A stretch of DNA of 64,000 bases from Pochonia chlamydosporia 170 (Eukaryota > Ascomycota > Sordariomycetes > Hypocreales > Clavicipitaceae), in assembly GCF_001653235.2 (NCBI RefSeq), contig NC_035794.1:2108001-2172000 (forward strand). The letters are read 5' to 3'. The notes under the pieces were generated by a model. It saw only the letters and a list, made by a program, of their open reading frames with translations, had not been told where the DNA came from and ran no database searches. The position numbers and the translations under genes are program-made. How positions within the stretch are numbered: position 1 is the stretch's first letter; each line of letters starts with the position of its first letter. Positions 1 to 11,697 of the stretch are shown in pieces.

Positions 1-357
1 CCATTGACAATACCGGCCACCAGTGGCCCAACTATGGGGATGGAATGGAGAAGCTGGCTAACGCCGGGGATATAGACAGAGCTGTCCTGTTCTTCAGCTT
101 CCTCACGCCTCCATATCTCGCTCCGTCGATAATCCATGGCTTTTTTTTTTTTTTTGCTTATTAGCGCTGTCATGTTCGGATGTTTCTTGCGCAAAGCTCT
201 CTTCATTACCTTCAACCTTGGTATTCAAAAACGGTGCATCGTGTGTGTTGGCATCCTGAGTTCTCGCAATACTTTGTACCGTGGTGGCTGTGTCGGTGAT
301 TGGGGCAGCAAAGGCACAGGAGTGCAGGAGCAGTAGGGAGGCAGTGATGAACTTCAT
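1..357 (-). CDS. Small secreted protein, frame broken in an A15 run, partial at left edge
   Basis: The ATG at 357 opens a clear signal peptide (MKFITASLLLLHSCAFAAP) followed by a Thr/Asp/Glu-rich segment ending in a Lys tract encoded by 15 consecutive A on this strand (plus-strand T 141-155). As read, the frame passes the tract and stops at 103-105 after 84 residues. One base fewer, or two more, in the tract would open another frame. It runs to the window edge with an acidic stretch and then a hydrophobic C-terminal part (VSQLLHSIPIVGPLVAGIVNG). I think the longer reading is the true protein because the segment looks protein-like, but a third frame is also open for 36 codons, so this is not settled. 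The function is unknown. Alternatives are a homopolymer sequencing error, a real loss-of-function indel, or a genuine 84-residue secreted peptide. Confidence 0.5.
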
Positions 358-399
358 TGCGTATTCTTTCACAAAACAGAATAAAATATTTGGTGGCAA

Positions 400-1551
400 T
401 ATCCGAAGCCAAACGCACCGAGATGAGGGATCAATGACATGATATGCCTTTCATCCATGTGCTAAACTACAAGTTGAATGATGGCACGAGTCCCTGCCAG
501 CACTGGTATGCTCATGGTTCAGGACATACGGCGAAACATGTCGAAAGCCCTTTTCTGGCACGCAAGGGTGAAGTTGACCAAAGACGGAATGAGACCAAGC
601 ATTCTTCACATTCGGCAATTAACAGGCTCTCAAGCGGGATATACGGGATTTAAATTTCGTGCAGTGAAGGGTCTTCAGAAGCGATCATTTAAGCGCTAAA
701 CTTGCCTCTTGTCGTCGCTCATCAAATCACACACGTACTTTGCGCAACGAACGTTGGCCACAGTCGCTGAAGCTAGTGTTCTTAATTATCTGAAAAAATT
801 TACGAAATGCCAGGACACACGAATCCTTTATCTGGCCATAAGGGGAGTTCTAACTATGAGCCTGCATGAAGCCGACGGCAGGAATAATAGAGACGTGATG
901 TTCCTGCTACAAGCACATCTCTGTCTGCGAAAGGCTTAACTTGGTGTTGAGCTGTCTGATAAATGCACAATTAATGCAGTATTTTTGCAACCCAACCCGG
1001 CCAACAGAAAGGTAAGAATCGCCGTATGAGCTTGTCAACTTGGCGTGAAGAACGTGAGACCCCAGCCCTGCCAGTTGTATCCGCCCAGTGCGGTAGACTT
1101 TGTTCTTGAACTTGCAGTGTCAATCTCGGACAAGGGCCAGTGATGCTTCACTTTAGTCTCGAAAATGAAACCAACACCAAGTCAGTTAGTCAGTCTCTCC
1201 CGCCTGGCCATCAAAGGAACGGAACTCTACAAGACCAGGCCACGAGCAGTGTACTCTTACACTGCATATGTAATCTTCAAAGTCCCGTTGAGTCTCAGGT
1301 ACTGCGCTATTCGCGTTAGTGGCGGCGGTCTTAAGACCCCAGCTCTCTCAAGTGCTTGGAGAAACTTTGAACTTGTGTGGGGAAAGACCACTTGAGACTT
1401 CGGCTTCATGTCAATCAGTTACCCCAAACAATCCACTCCCACGTTTCACGCCGACTTGACTTACAGAGTGAGCATCCTCATCGAAGGCTCCCTGGACCTC
1501 CCGGAGTAAGCGAGGGCATATCAATCACCTAACTAGACAAATTCAACAAAC
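400..1551. other. Intergenic, no gene seen
   Basis: Only short overlapping open frames without signal peptide, domain or splice logic occur here. The right part presumably holds the promoter of the Zn2Cys6 gene that starts at 1552. I see no repeat or RNA gene. Confidence 0.5.
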
Positions 1552-3447
1552 ATGCAGGCGAACAGGCCGGGTGTTTCTTCTCCCCCAGCCGCAAGGAGAT
1601 ATATCCGGTCGAGGAGTGGCTGCTTGACATGCAAGTGAGTCGCAGCGACACCACCGCTTGATTGATGGGAGCTATCCTTCTGACAAGTAGAATTAGGCGA
1701 CGAAAAGTCAAATGCAATGAACAGCATCCGAGATGCTCGCATTGCGAGCGGTTGAACATGGAATGTGTGTGGAATACGCCTCGTCGCATCGCGAATATGC
1801 AATCAGCGGCCCCGTTGAGTGACCAACGTTCACGGCCGCCACAAAGTGAAGCATCAAATATTTGGATGTCATCAGACTGGGGCCTGAGTCAGCCCTTGTT
1901 TGGATTGTTGCAGCAATTCGATTACGATGATTTGATGGGAAGTGCAAACACCCAAGACTGGTCCCAGGCAATCTCTGATCCCAGCAGAGGCATGTTGGTA
2001 GATTCACTACAAGCTGTAAGGCTGCCATCCTTTCACAAATCCCCAACTTCCTAATTCTCCTCTGACACCAGAAAAGTCGCAGTTGGAAAGTCCCGGCCAG
2101 CAAAGCGCAGATACCACTAGCTCCAACGATCTTGGAACAGTCACTGAACTACCGCTTCCCTACAGTCGTGTCGATGATGAGACATCTCACTTCCCAAACG
2201 ACGAGCTCATGGAATTCTTTATTCAATCAGTGCGGCCACCCATACTAGAAGACGTTGAAGCGCGCAAGAAGTGGCTGATCATTCGGCATGCCATCGTAGA
2301 CATGGCACGCAAGTCACCCATGGTCAAAAGTGCCATTTCAGCATTTTCCAGTCTACTCATTGCCAGGAAATGCAACAACGATAACCTATGTGACCAAGCT
2401 CACTATGACAAGGCGTCCGAGGAGGTTGCAGCGTTCGATAGTGCAACAATGGCAGAGTACAGTCCTGACCGGGAGCACGTTTTGGTGGTGCTATTCTTCT
2501 TATGCTACATTGACATACTGGGAGTGAAAATGGAAACAGCTCATCTCAATCTAAAAAGAGCGTATAACGTCTTTGTAAGAGGACAAAACACTAGTTTCTC
2601 AGCGACAGAGAGACAGCTCCTGCTTTGGATCCGCCTCCTTGACGGACGGGCAGTGTCCGCTGGAGGCGAGGGCATGTTTCTGGCCGACGATAACGACGCG
2701 ATATTGACAGAAAGCTCGCCGTCTCACAACGAGTATACGATCGCCAGCCCCGATGGCCAACAGGCTAATGACGACGATAACGTTGAAGATGTGCTATTCC
2801 AAACATTGTATCAGCCAGGGCTAGTCTTTTACCAAAAAGTCCAGAGTTTCAGCGGCAGAATATCCAAGATTGATCCCTGGCATAGGTCGAGAGGCACTGT
2901 CGAGGACGAGATCGAAGTTGTCAATATCGGGGCAGCAATTGCATCCGGGCTGCGAACCTTGTATAGTCAACGACCGGCTCTCATGGACCTGGCCGTGGCA
3001 GGTAAACTTACAGAGCCACATGTTTCTGCTGGCCTAGCAAGCTCGATCACCAGGACGTTTAGAACATATCTGTCCAACTTTTACGCTTGCAGGGTACACC
3101 TCCATCGCGTAGCATACAAGACCTTGCCTCTCACGAAAGAAGCTGAAGACGCGCTGTATCAAATTCGGACCTTGGCGCATCAGATAGTCGGCGATTTGGG
3201 CTTTGAGGATAACCTCCCTGTTACCATGCTCTGGCCGTTGCTCATGCTTGGTGTGGAAGAGGCCGACGAGAATGAGAGAGCTTGGATTAGGGAACAAATT
3301 TTGCGAATGGAAAATGTCGCTGGGAATGCTCGCCTGACGACCAAGGTGTTGGCTGAGGTGCAAGCAAGACAGGACGCAGCGAAGACGCGGATTGACATTC
3401 GGTCTGTCATGCAGTCGGTATTCAACTCTTGTTTTGCGATTGTCTAA
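1552..3447 (+). CDS. Zn2Cys6 transcription factor with C-terminal regulatory domain
   Basis: Exons 1552..1634, 1697..2015 and 2083..3447 give about 588 residues. The first intron (1635-1696) interrupts the zinc cluster; splicing restores CLTCKRRKVKC followed by NEQHPRCSHCERLNMEC, an exact C-x2-C-x6-C-x6-C-x2-C-x6-C. The second intron (2016-2082) ends at CAG with a CTGAC branch-like site. The rest, with the motif FFIQSVRPP and a long helical region, resembles the Fungal_trans_2 (PF11951) type of regulator. Such proteins are nuclear DNA-binding activators or repressors of metabolic genes that recognise CGG half sites. It lies just upstream of, and co-oriented with, an aldolase and an MFS transporter, so I infer that it regulates them. 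The acceptor of the second intron could also be 2076; the downstream frame is unchanged. Confidence 0.88.
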
Positions 3448-3786
3448 TGGCAAATTTCTATGTAATATTCCGACAAACGGCTTTCAATAAGTCTCTCCAT
3501 TAACTGAGTTGTTCCATCGCGCGGTCCGATGGGAAGAATACTTAGCCGGTCGGAAGCCACCTTGACCATACTAATAGCCGCAGTCGCCACGATCGGCTAT
3601 CGCAGCGACACTAGTTACGGAGTTTAATTGCCCGAATTATGCGAGGTGAGTGCCTGTACGATTGATACACTGGCTGTTTACGTCGATAAATTCTCATCGT
3701 AATGGCACTCATTCTGCGCATGTAGTTCGTGAGCAGGAAGACTGTTTTGTTGGTAACCATCACGACAACGTTAAACCTTTGCGAAC
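3448..3786. promoter_or_regulatory. Intergenic between regulator and aldolase
   Basis: This 339-base gap should contain the terminator of the regulator gene and the promoter of the aldolase gene. No motif stands out clearly enough to name. Confidence 0.4.
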
Positions 3787-4890
3787 ATGGGGGCTGCCAT
3801 CACTGAACGCAGCGCCAGCTACATGAAGGGCATTCATGTACCCTGCTTAACATGGTTCCTTGATAATGTAACACAAGATATTGATTGGAACCTCCAACGG
3901 CGACATATTCAGTTCCTGATACAATCCGGGGTTGATGGGGGTAAGCAAAGCAAATGAACCAAAAAAACCACAAAGCCACAATTACTCATATTCACGCAGT
4001 TGTCATCGCTGGAACCAATGGGGAAGCCGTCACACTATCCCGAGATGAAAAATCCCAACTCGTCCAAATGACCCGTCAAGTTGCAACTGAGCTGGGTAAA
4101 CCAACCCTTCCAATTTCTGTTGGAACGTCAGGTCAATGCACGAGGGACGTTATTAGTGAAACTATTCTCGCACGAGACGCCGGCGGAGATTTTGCTTTAG
4201 TTCTTACGCCGAGTTATTTTCACTTTGCAATGAACCCTGATGCGATAGCAGAGTTCTTCGAGGAAGTTGCCAAAGCGAGTCCTCTGCCCATCGTCAGCTA
4301 CAACTTTCCCGGTGTCGCAGCCGGTATTGACTTGGACTCGGACCTTCTTGCTCGCCTCGGTCAGAATTCCAACATAGTCGGAGTCAAATTAACTTGCGGG
4401 GGCATCGCGAAAGTTGCTCGCATAGCAGCAAACTTTTCCCATCGTGAGTTTGTTGCATTGGCTGGGCAGAGTGACTGGCTGGTACCGGCGTTGTCTGTGG
4501 GAGGGACTGGCTCAATCACTGGCGTTGCAAATTTATACCCAAGGGTGAGTTACTTCCACAGAATGAGTAGTTGTGGACGATTTGTGCATCTTATCTGACA
4601 CTCAATAGGTGTGTCTACGCATCTACGATCTGTACACGAGTGGCAAAGTCCAGGAAGCGCAGGATCTCCAACTACGGCTGGCAAAGATTGAGACGGGTTT
4701 TGGAAAAGGGGGTATTAATGGGACAAAATGGGTGGTTGCTCATTTAAGGAACTATCCTGAGGGAAGCTGGCACTGTAGACGCCCATATCCCAAGTTCAAT
4801 GACCTGGAAAGGCAATCGTGGGTGCGGAAGACGGTCGAACCGCTTGCGAAGCTGGAAGAGAGCCTCATTGATTTTGTACCAAAGCATTGA
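3787..4890 (+). CDS. Dihydrodipicolinate synthase/HOGA-family aldolase
   Basis: Exons 3787..3940, 4000..4544 and 4609..4890 give 326 residues, the usual length of the family. It is a class I (Schiff-base) lyase of the DapA/N-acetylneuraminate lyase superfamily, a TIM-barrel enzyme that cleaves or condenses 2-oxo acids with pyruvate. Visible hallmarks are the pyruvate-carboxylate loop GTNGEAVTLS at the end of a beta strand, the catalytic tyrosine in SYNFPG, and the Schiff-base lysine in VGVKLTCGG, followed by a GGTGSITGVANLYP segment. Fungal relatives include 4-hydroxy-2-oxoglutarate aldolase-like proteins and the 2-keto-3-deoxy-L-galactonate aldolase of galacturonate catabolism; I cannot choose between them. 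It lies between a Zn2Cys6 regulator and an MFS sugar transporter, all on the same strand, which supports a catabolic role on sugar acids or hydroxy-oxo acids. Confidence 0.9.
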
Positions 4891-5647
4891 TTAGGTGTTT
4901 GAAGTATTCAGATAGACCATCTACACAATCCAGGTTACAGACTTGATCGTTTTGAATTGAACTTTTGGCAGTATAACACGGCGTTATGTGGGTGGTTGCA
5001 ATATGTTGTCATATCAACTTGCGTGTTAGCCTTATGAGCTGATACCTTCAACTTGCACAATAGTAGGCATACACTGCAAATTTGATATCTTCCGGCCAAG
5101 TTGCATAACCACTCGTCATATGGCGTCTGTCTCGAGAACATGATGCTTTTCACATCGTTTAGTGCGCCACGGTCGCCTCGATCGGCTCGGGTCGCTTATC
5201 GGCAATTGACAATGTGTCAAGTGGTGGCAACTCTCTTACCAACATCTCATCGCCTGCATCGAGTTCCTTTGTGCCATAGTTTAACGGATTGTAACTGGCA
5301 TTATGGGACACGGTTTGCCCGGTAAATAATAGAGCTCGATCCGAGACTCAATAGTTGCTCGCTTGAGGCTCAGATGACCTGACCATTGACTCATATTGGT
5401 TCCAAGAGTCTTTAGAACCGGGGATGTAACTAACCGACCCCAAAGCACACCCATCCAATATTCCCCAGCTAATCCAAGCCACAATTCCCCAGATTTCTCC
5501 ATTTTGCCGCCAGCTTGAGTAACCCCACGGTCCTAAGATATACCGAGCTCGGCATCTGAATCATAAAAAGACGAGTACGCGCCGTCATGAGGGCGACCTT
5601 GTGATTTTGTCGAGCAACGGGTTTGATCATCACCACTTCAGAGCACC
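4891..5647. promoter_or_regulatory. Intergenic upstream of the transporter
   Basis: No gene is supported in this stretch. The 3' part is presumably the transporter promoter. Small open frames on both strands lack protein character. Confidence 0.4.
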
Positions 5648-7667
5648 ATGGCTGGGTTTCACGCCAAAGAGGACAGGCCAACGCCCAAAGAGGTTTACAA
5701 CTGGCGATTGTATATCGAAGCGGCCATCATTGCGACGGGTTCCATTCTGTAGGCTTTTATCGTCGCTGTCGATGTCATGATATGCTTGTGCTGACTGCTC
5801 ATTACTACAGTTTTGGCTACGATTCCGCCTTCATTGGCACTACTATTGCGCGAGCAAGCTTCAAATCGTCTTTCAATATTAGAAAGAGCGCCGCTGCGGA
5901 TATATCCAGCAACATCACATCCGCTTTCCAAGCTGGGGCCTTCTTTGGAGCCATTTTCTGCTACCTATGTAAGAGTTTGCCCGATTCATATAGCGACATG
6001 GGTAAATCTCTAACCTTCTTTAGTGACTGAGCGCGTGGGACGAAAATGGGCTTTGCAGGCTAATGTTACTGTATTCCTACTCGGAGCAATTCTCATGACG
6101 GCCGCGAGCCACCAGCTGTCGTTCATTTGTGAGCCTCCTTCGTTTCATCATGACATTTTGACATCCAGGGCCGTACTTACAAGCATCAGATGCAGGAAGA
6201 GTCCTCACCGGTCTCGCTTGCGGTGCCATCACCGCGACCGTCCCTAGCTACATCGCCGAATTGTCTGTCGTTTCTATACGTGGTATTCTCACGGGACTCT
6301 TTGAGGTTGCATATCAGCTAGGCAGCCTAGTCGGCTTTTGGATCAACTATGGCATCAACCAGCACATGGACGTCACCTCCACGGCAAGTTGGAGGGTCCC
6401 AATGGCGGTGCAACTCATTCCAGCTGGCATTCTCTTTGCTGGAGGCTTCATGCTGCATGAGAGCCCCTTATGGTTGATGCGCAAAGGACGTGAAGATGAA
6501 GCTACCAGGGTGCTTGTGGCAGTGAGAAAGTTACCGGAATCACATCAGTGTAAGTCTAATGCCAGCTTGTGTTGCGCAGCGATACTGACATGACTGCCGT
6601 AGACATCCAAGAGGACCTCGAAATGATTCGAAGCAGACTTGCCGACGAGTTTAGAATAGCAGAAAAATACGGCACTGGGTCGTGGGCTCTCTTCAGAGGT
6701 ATCCTTTACGAATTATCCCAAAAGGGTATGCGAAACCGGCTGTTTTTGGTGTTTTGTGCTTTCGCCCTTCAAAACATGTCCGGCGCCGCAGCCATCAATT
6801 ACTATTCTCCCACACTGTTCGCGTCGATTGGCATTAGCGACGTCTCACTATACACGGGTATATATGGTTTGGTCAAAGGTAAGCAGTCACGGCCATCAAT
6901 TCAGCGAAAGTCAGTTGCTTACAGTAACAGCGGTCGCGTCCATTATCTTCTACGGCCTTCTCATCGACCTTTGGGGCAGACGATATCCAACTATTATTTC
7001 GTCGGCTATGTGCTCCGTCTGCTTATGGATAGTTGGCGCATATGTGAAAATTGGCCACCCGGCAAGTGTGATTTCTGCGGGCGGAGAGTTGTCGCCGTCG
7101 ACTGCAGCTGGTGGCAAAGCTGCAACTGCCATGATCATGATATATTCCGTGTTGTAAGTAACACCTATACTCAGGCTCACTGATGCTCGCACTGACAAAG
7201 AAATAGCTGGTCCTTTGGTCTTAACGGTATTCCGTGGATTGTGTCTGCAGAGATCTTCCCTGGTGCTCTGCGAAATCTGACAGGAACATGGGCTGCCTTG
7301 ATTCAATGGTAGGCTGCTTCGACCGGACAAAGACAAGTTTGGCAACTAACCAAGGGTTTTACTAGGCTCACTCAGTTCGCTATAACAAAGGCTCTGCCAT
7401 ATATCTTCAACTCTTTCGGGTACGGCACCTGGTTCTTCTTTGCGTCGTGGATGCTTTTGGCCACTATTTGGGCATTCTTCTGCCTGCCAGAAACAAAGGG
7501 ACGTACACTGGATGAAATGGATACCATTTTGTAAGTGACCGAGATTCATATCTTCGCTCATCCGTACTAACAGGCAACCCAGTGGATATACCTCACATGG
7601 GTCATCCGTGTCGATCGGCTCAGGGGGGAAGCAAGGACTTGTTGACTATTGTGAGGAAAAAGTCTGA
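5648..7667 (+). CDS. MFS sugar / sugar-acid (quinate-type) transporter
   Basis: Nine exons (5648..5748, 5811..5968, 6024..6128, 6190..6549, 6603..6878, 6925..7153, 7207..7308, 7366..7530, 7583..7667) join in phase to 526 residues, the normal length of fungal 12-helix sugar porters. The start carries the family-typical RPTPKEVYNWRLYIEA followed by helix 1 ending LFGYDSAFIG. Other signatures are TERVGRKW in the helix 2-3 loop, ESPLWLMRKGR before the central loop, DLWGRRYP after helix 8 and PETKGRTLDEMD at the end. The relatives I recall are quinate permease, lactose permease and galacturonate transporters, so the substrate is probably a sugar or sugar acid taken up by proton symport at the plasma membrane. 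It is downstream of the aldolase gene and probably feeds it. All eight introns are short with GT..AG ends. Confidence 0.93.
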
Positions 7668-8142
7668 ACTGATGTATGCATGATTTCCATTATATTTGGA
7701 CTTGTGTATCAGAACACATTGTAATTCGAGTTGAAAGATATTATGTCCATAGTTTATTGTTATTTCGCAAGGCGTGAGATGGCGAGTCCATCGAAGATGA
7801 CCCGTAATCATCTGCTCTCCGACTACTCCGTACAGATGTTCGAACGATATCGAGTATCGGACGTCGCTTATGGCGGCCAACGTTTTTTGGATCAATGATA
7901 GGATGTCCCGTGCCTTGTAGCCCGGCTCTGTGGATATGGATTGCTGCAGGTTACGCTCAGACCGAGTTTATATCGGGTGTCACGAATCACGATAATCCAC
8001 AAGGCGCCCGGGCCGCTGCCTCCTATCTTTCCAAGTATTAGAAACCAAATGTGTTGGTCGAGCACTTGGTAATTACCGCAAGGACCTTTCCCCTCATCCC
8101 CCCTATTTTCTTCACCAGACGAAAAGGTTTCAGAGAGACACA
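7668..8142. other. Intergenic, no gene seen
   Basis: This stretch contains the 3' end of the transporter transcript and the promoter of the membrane protein gene at 8143. Minus-strand frames here lack recognisable features. Confidence 0.4.
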
Positions 8143-8933
8143 ATGGAGATCATGGTGCTCTTGGTATGGAGTGTGATAACTCTTATCCTTCAGCCGGTGA
8201 CTGCCAATAATTGCAAGAATAGCGTAAGCTACTGTGGCTACAACTTGCTAAATATTGGTACGTATATATGTTGACCTGTGCGTGGTTTTGTTCCTAACGA
8301 ATCTGCAACGCAGGAAACTACAAGACCACAATCAACGAGGCGCTCCAGAAAGTATCTTTGGATCCAAACAATAAAGGTATCGCGTCAAACACTCTTTTTC
8401 GTTGCGTCGGCAACAATGGTGACATAGAAGTCATCTATTTCTGCACATATGGATGTGTAGACGGCGGTTCAGGTGGGAACGATACCTGTCATCTGGCCCC
8501 TTCTTTGTCGCCCTCTCGATCTTCGACCTCTTCGGGTTCTCCGTCGCTCGCACCGATTACCGTGACTTTGCCTTCGGTGACTCCATCGGCCACAATCAGC
8601 ATAACCCCTACGCCTTCGTCAAGCAACAACAGCTCCGGTGACACTCCTGTTGGAGCGATTGTTGGTGGAGTTGTCGGAGGAGTAGCTGCGCTTGCCGTAA
8701 TATTCTTGGGGATCTTTATTCTCCTCAAGAAGTCGCGAAAACGGAAGCAACCCCCTGACGAGAATGTACAAGAGTCATCATCGAGACAGGGAGTATCGGA
8801 GAAGTATGAAGATGCCCCGAAGACGCAGGGCGAGACTGCCACCTACCAAGTGCCTACAGGTTTTGAGCACCCTGGACATGAAATTTATGAGGCTCCAGGG
8901 AACCCTACCCATACCAGATACGAACTTGGTTAA
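8143..8933 (+). CDS. Single-pass cell-surface protein with Ser/Thr-rich ectodomain
   Basis: Exons 8143..8257 and 8314..8933 give 244 residues. A signal peptide (MEIMVLLVWSVITLILQPVT) precedes a small cysteine-containing domain (cysteines in NNCKNS, YCGYN, FRCVGN, YFCTYGCVDG and DTCHL). This is followed by a Ser/Thr/Pro-rich, probably O-glycosylated stalk, a transmembrane helix with a Gly-rich entry (GAIVGGVVGGVAALAVIFLG), a basic stop-transfer KKSRKRK and a polar cytoplasmic tail of about 70 residues. The architecture resembles fungal Mid2/Wsc/SKG6-like wall-stress or surface proteins, but I do not recognise the ectodomain. It converges with the GPI-protein gene at 9557-10235. Splice phase is 1, with acceptor CAG at 8313. 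Confidence 0.75.
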
Positions 8934-9556
8934 AGCAATGAATCGTGAGGATTAGGATGGGGATGCGGACGACGGTTTATTTCAGCATGTTTTGTGCCCG
9001 AGCCCTGGATGCAGCTACAACAGAGGATAGCTCCCAGTAGCATCTCAGATCCAGGGAAAGCGAGGCAATGTCAGTCCAACAAATCAGTCTTTCAGTCCTT
9101 TCAGTGTCAGATCGTTCAAATATATGCCTCATATTCATCTATATGAAGAAACTGATCTCGCCCCAATTACTGTCTAGCTTAAATCATCCATACAGGTTGG
9201 CATCACGCAAGGTGGCAGCACCTGGCGCTGGTTCTTCTACGTCTGATGAGAGGTCCTCGCCGCGGTGCCAACAGCTAATATGCAGCTAGTTACAACTGAC
9301 GTATATCGGGGGAGCTAAATTACTATAATAAACTAAAACGCGTCTAGCTCAGCTACACCCATTCCTTAGAGACAATGGATCTAGCTAAACCACCATTGAC
9401 TAAGGAGACACTCAAGTACTGTCGACGTACATTGCTCTTCGAATTGCCACTAGAAGTTTGAGACAGGCGCGTTTAATAAGTTGATTGAATTGCTCATAAT
9501 GCCAAATCGTCTGTGATACAGCCCCGTATCCCAGTCCTAGTCCTCACGACCCCAAA
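8934..9556. other. Convergent 3' intergenic region
   Basis: This region between two convergent genes is AT-richer than its surroundings in places. It contains no supported gene or repeat. Confidence 0.4.
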
Positions 9557-10235
9557 CTATTGAAGAAGCAAAAGAAGTGCTAACCCTGCGGCACAAATCC
9601 CGCTCACACTAGAGAATGACCTGGGTACTGCAGAGTTATTTATGTCATCTGGACAGTATCTGTGTTCCCCAGCCTTGGGGCTCGTAGCAGTACTCGAAGT
9701 CGCATCGCAGTCGATATCTTGAGAAAGAGGAGGACAGCATTTGACTGCCGTACTGCCGCGATTAGAAACGCATCGACCATCCGCTGGGCAGTAATAAGGG
9801 TTGTAGTCGGACGATGTGAAGCAGCAAACGCTTGATTGGGGAATACAGCCGCCGCCGCAGATTTTCTCAGTCGACTGGCATAAAATATTGAGTTTCCCGC
9901 CACCTTTCACGCACTGGGGTTTGTCTGTGCCAGATCCCGAATTCGATCCGGACCCCGAGCCTGATGATCCGCCGGTATCTTCATTGTCGTCGTCCGAGTG
10001 ATCTCCGCCATGACTTCCACCTTTGCCTTTGGGACTCCGGGGCTGCAAGGCAGGCTCAAAGTTTCGGGATTCGCTGCCAAGTTCCGATACTAAGGCATAG
10101 TTAGGTATCAATCCACTTCAACTTTCACTCTATCTTCCTTTCGTCGATCACTATACCAGTAACGACCCTCCATTGTGGGAGATTCAGCGCCTGACTAATG
10201 GCGAATAAGACCGCCAAACACATCAGCAACTTCAT
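9557..10235 (-). CDS. Cysteine-rich, probably GPI-anchored cell-wall protein
   Basis: Exons 10157..10235 and 9557..10089 (complement) give 203 residues. The first exon encodes a signal peptide (MKLLMCLAVLFAISQALN); the intron has a CCTAAC branch site and TTAG end. After it come a basic Pro/Lys segment, an acidic Asp/Ser/Gly-rich linker, and a compact domain with about ten cysteines including two CC pairs (VCCF and KCCPP). A Ser/Thr region and a C-terminal hydrophobic tail ending GICAAGLALLLLLQ fit GPI-anchor addition. Proteins of this build sit on the plasma membrane or cell wall. Cys-rich modules with CC pairs occur in carbohydrate-binding and adhesive fungal proteins, but no specific family can be named. 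Confidence 0.75.
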
Positions 10236-11697
10236 TGTGAATATTTCCGCGCTGAGGAAAGAAGCGGTTAGGCAATTTCTTCGAGAAAGTCCTTCGAGAA
10301 AGTCGGTGGAAAGGCAAAAAAGAGAGCGTCACGAGGAAACAAATGTGATAGGGTATAGGAGGGTTATGTATTACAGTTCCCTGTCTAGGCAGAGATTTAA
10401 CCGTTGAATTAGGGCGCCAAACAGCATTGAACCAGGTTGAACGCCTTGTGATTAGAGTCAGACTGCGGCGCTCTTCTTATTGAACCCGACCCAAAGCGAA
10501 ATACGGCTTCCCCCAAGTCTCACACCAATTCCCTTGCCTGGCGATCGATACCGTTCCTTTTCCAATTACGGACATAGTCTCCACAAGTGAGCTAAAACAA
10601 AGCGAAAAAAAATATCTGCAGCTGAATTTAGCGCCTCCGAATCTGCCCTGCCAGCCCTACACAGGCACTGAAAATGTGCCTGGGTGACCAGGGGCAGGCA
10701 GATGGTCTGTCAAACCCAGTGGGAAAAGAAACTGTGAAAGAAGCTTAACTTAATTGGCGGAGATTGAAACCTCGTTAAACTCGTATTCACTGATCTTTGC
10801 AGAGGACATCCTCAGACCCGCCAGATGTCTACCCTACCGGAAACCCCTTTGCCTGTTAGATTTTTGTGAAATAACCCTTTCACTTGTTCTGCGGCAAATG
10901 CTCAATTTGCTTCGTTAGTAAACCATTCAGGTCAACTGTCTTTGCCAGCCGCATATGCGATTGCCACTGCTATAAGAGCTTCGATTTGAGGTTGCTGTTC
11001 TGTGAGGAAAATTATTGCCTTGCGTCGTCCACAGCACACACTCTTTTGAAGCGAAAGGCAGAGATTGAACCTGTATCTCAGAAGCTTCGGACAAGATTGC
11101 CTTGCGTCAAATGCCTTTTATGCTACGATACCTTTACCGTCACTCTTGGCCCGCTGTCGATGCCCATGACCAACCTTTCGGCAACTCTTCAGATAAAGCT
11201 GCCATCCTTATCCATATGGAAGCCACCGAAGATGTATCCTAGTTTTCAAGATGGAATCAATATCCACTTTAATTTACGAGCGGGTATTAGAGCACTTGGC
11301 ACAACACATTTCCGGAGATCGTGAGCAAGAAGATCTCAGGTTGGCTTGAGACTGTCAGCCAACCGGATGTCGATTGGCCGAGGTGTGGATCCCATTTTAC
11401 CTCAACTCACCTCAGAGGACCTGACGACATCACCAATCTTCTTGGTTCAATCATGATTGTTCCAAAGTATGATCCATGTACTCCTCATCTACGCGCTGCC
11501 ATTATATGCATCATCATTATCAAATTTGCATACCCCATTATTAGTACCATTTAGTTGGGTCTGATTACTGAGTCCAAATTTAACCCACACTGCTTTGATC
11601 TATACGCAAGACACGCCGATCGTGGGTGTCATTACCAGAGCTGCGTCACCCCAACGGCTGGACCCATTTCCCGATCGTACCCTTTCCACGCTGTGAC
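10236..11697. other. Intergenic, no gene supported
   Basis: This 1.46 kb stretch contains one 146-codon open frame (10884-11324) with odd composition and no domain or signal peptide, which I do not accept. The promoter of the GPI-protein gene lies on the left and that of the regulator at 11698 on the right. Confidence 0.4.

Noticed and set aside
8358..8933. Start of the surface-protein gene inside exon 2
   Set aside because: That reading lacks a signal peptide; the upstream exon at 8143 supplies one in correct phase.
10884..11324. 146-codon plus-strand open frame
   Set aside because: Composition is not protein-like, it has no signal peptide, domain or flanking exon, and it sits in the promoter side of the regulator gene.
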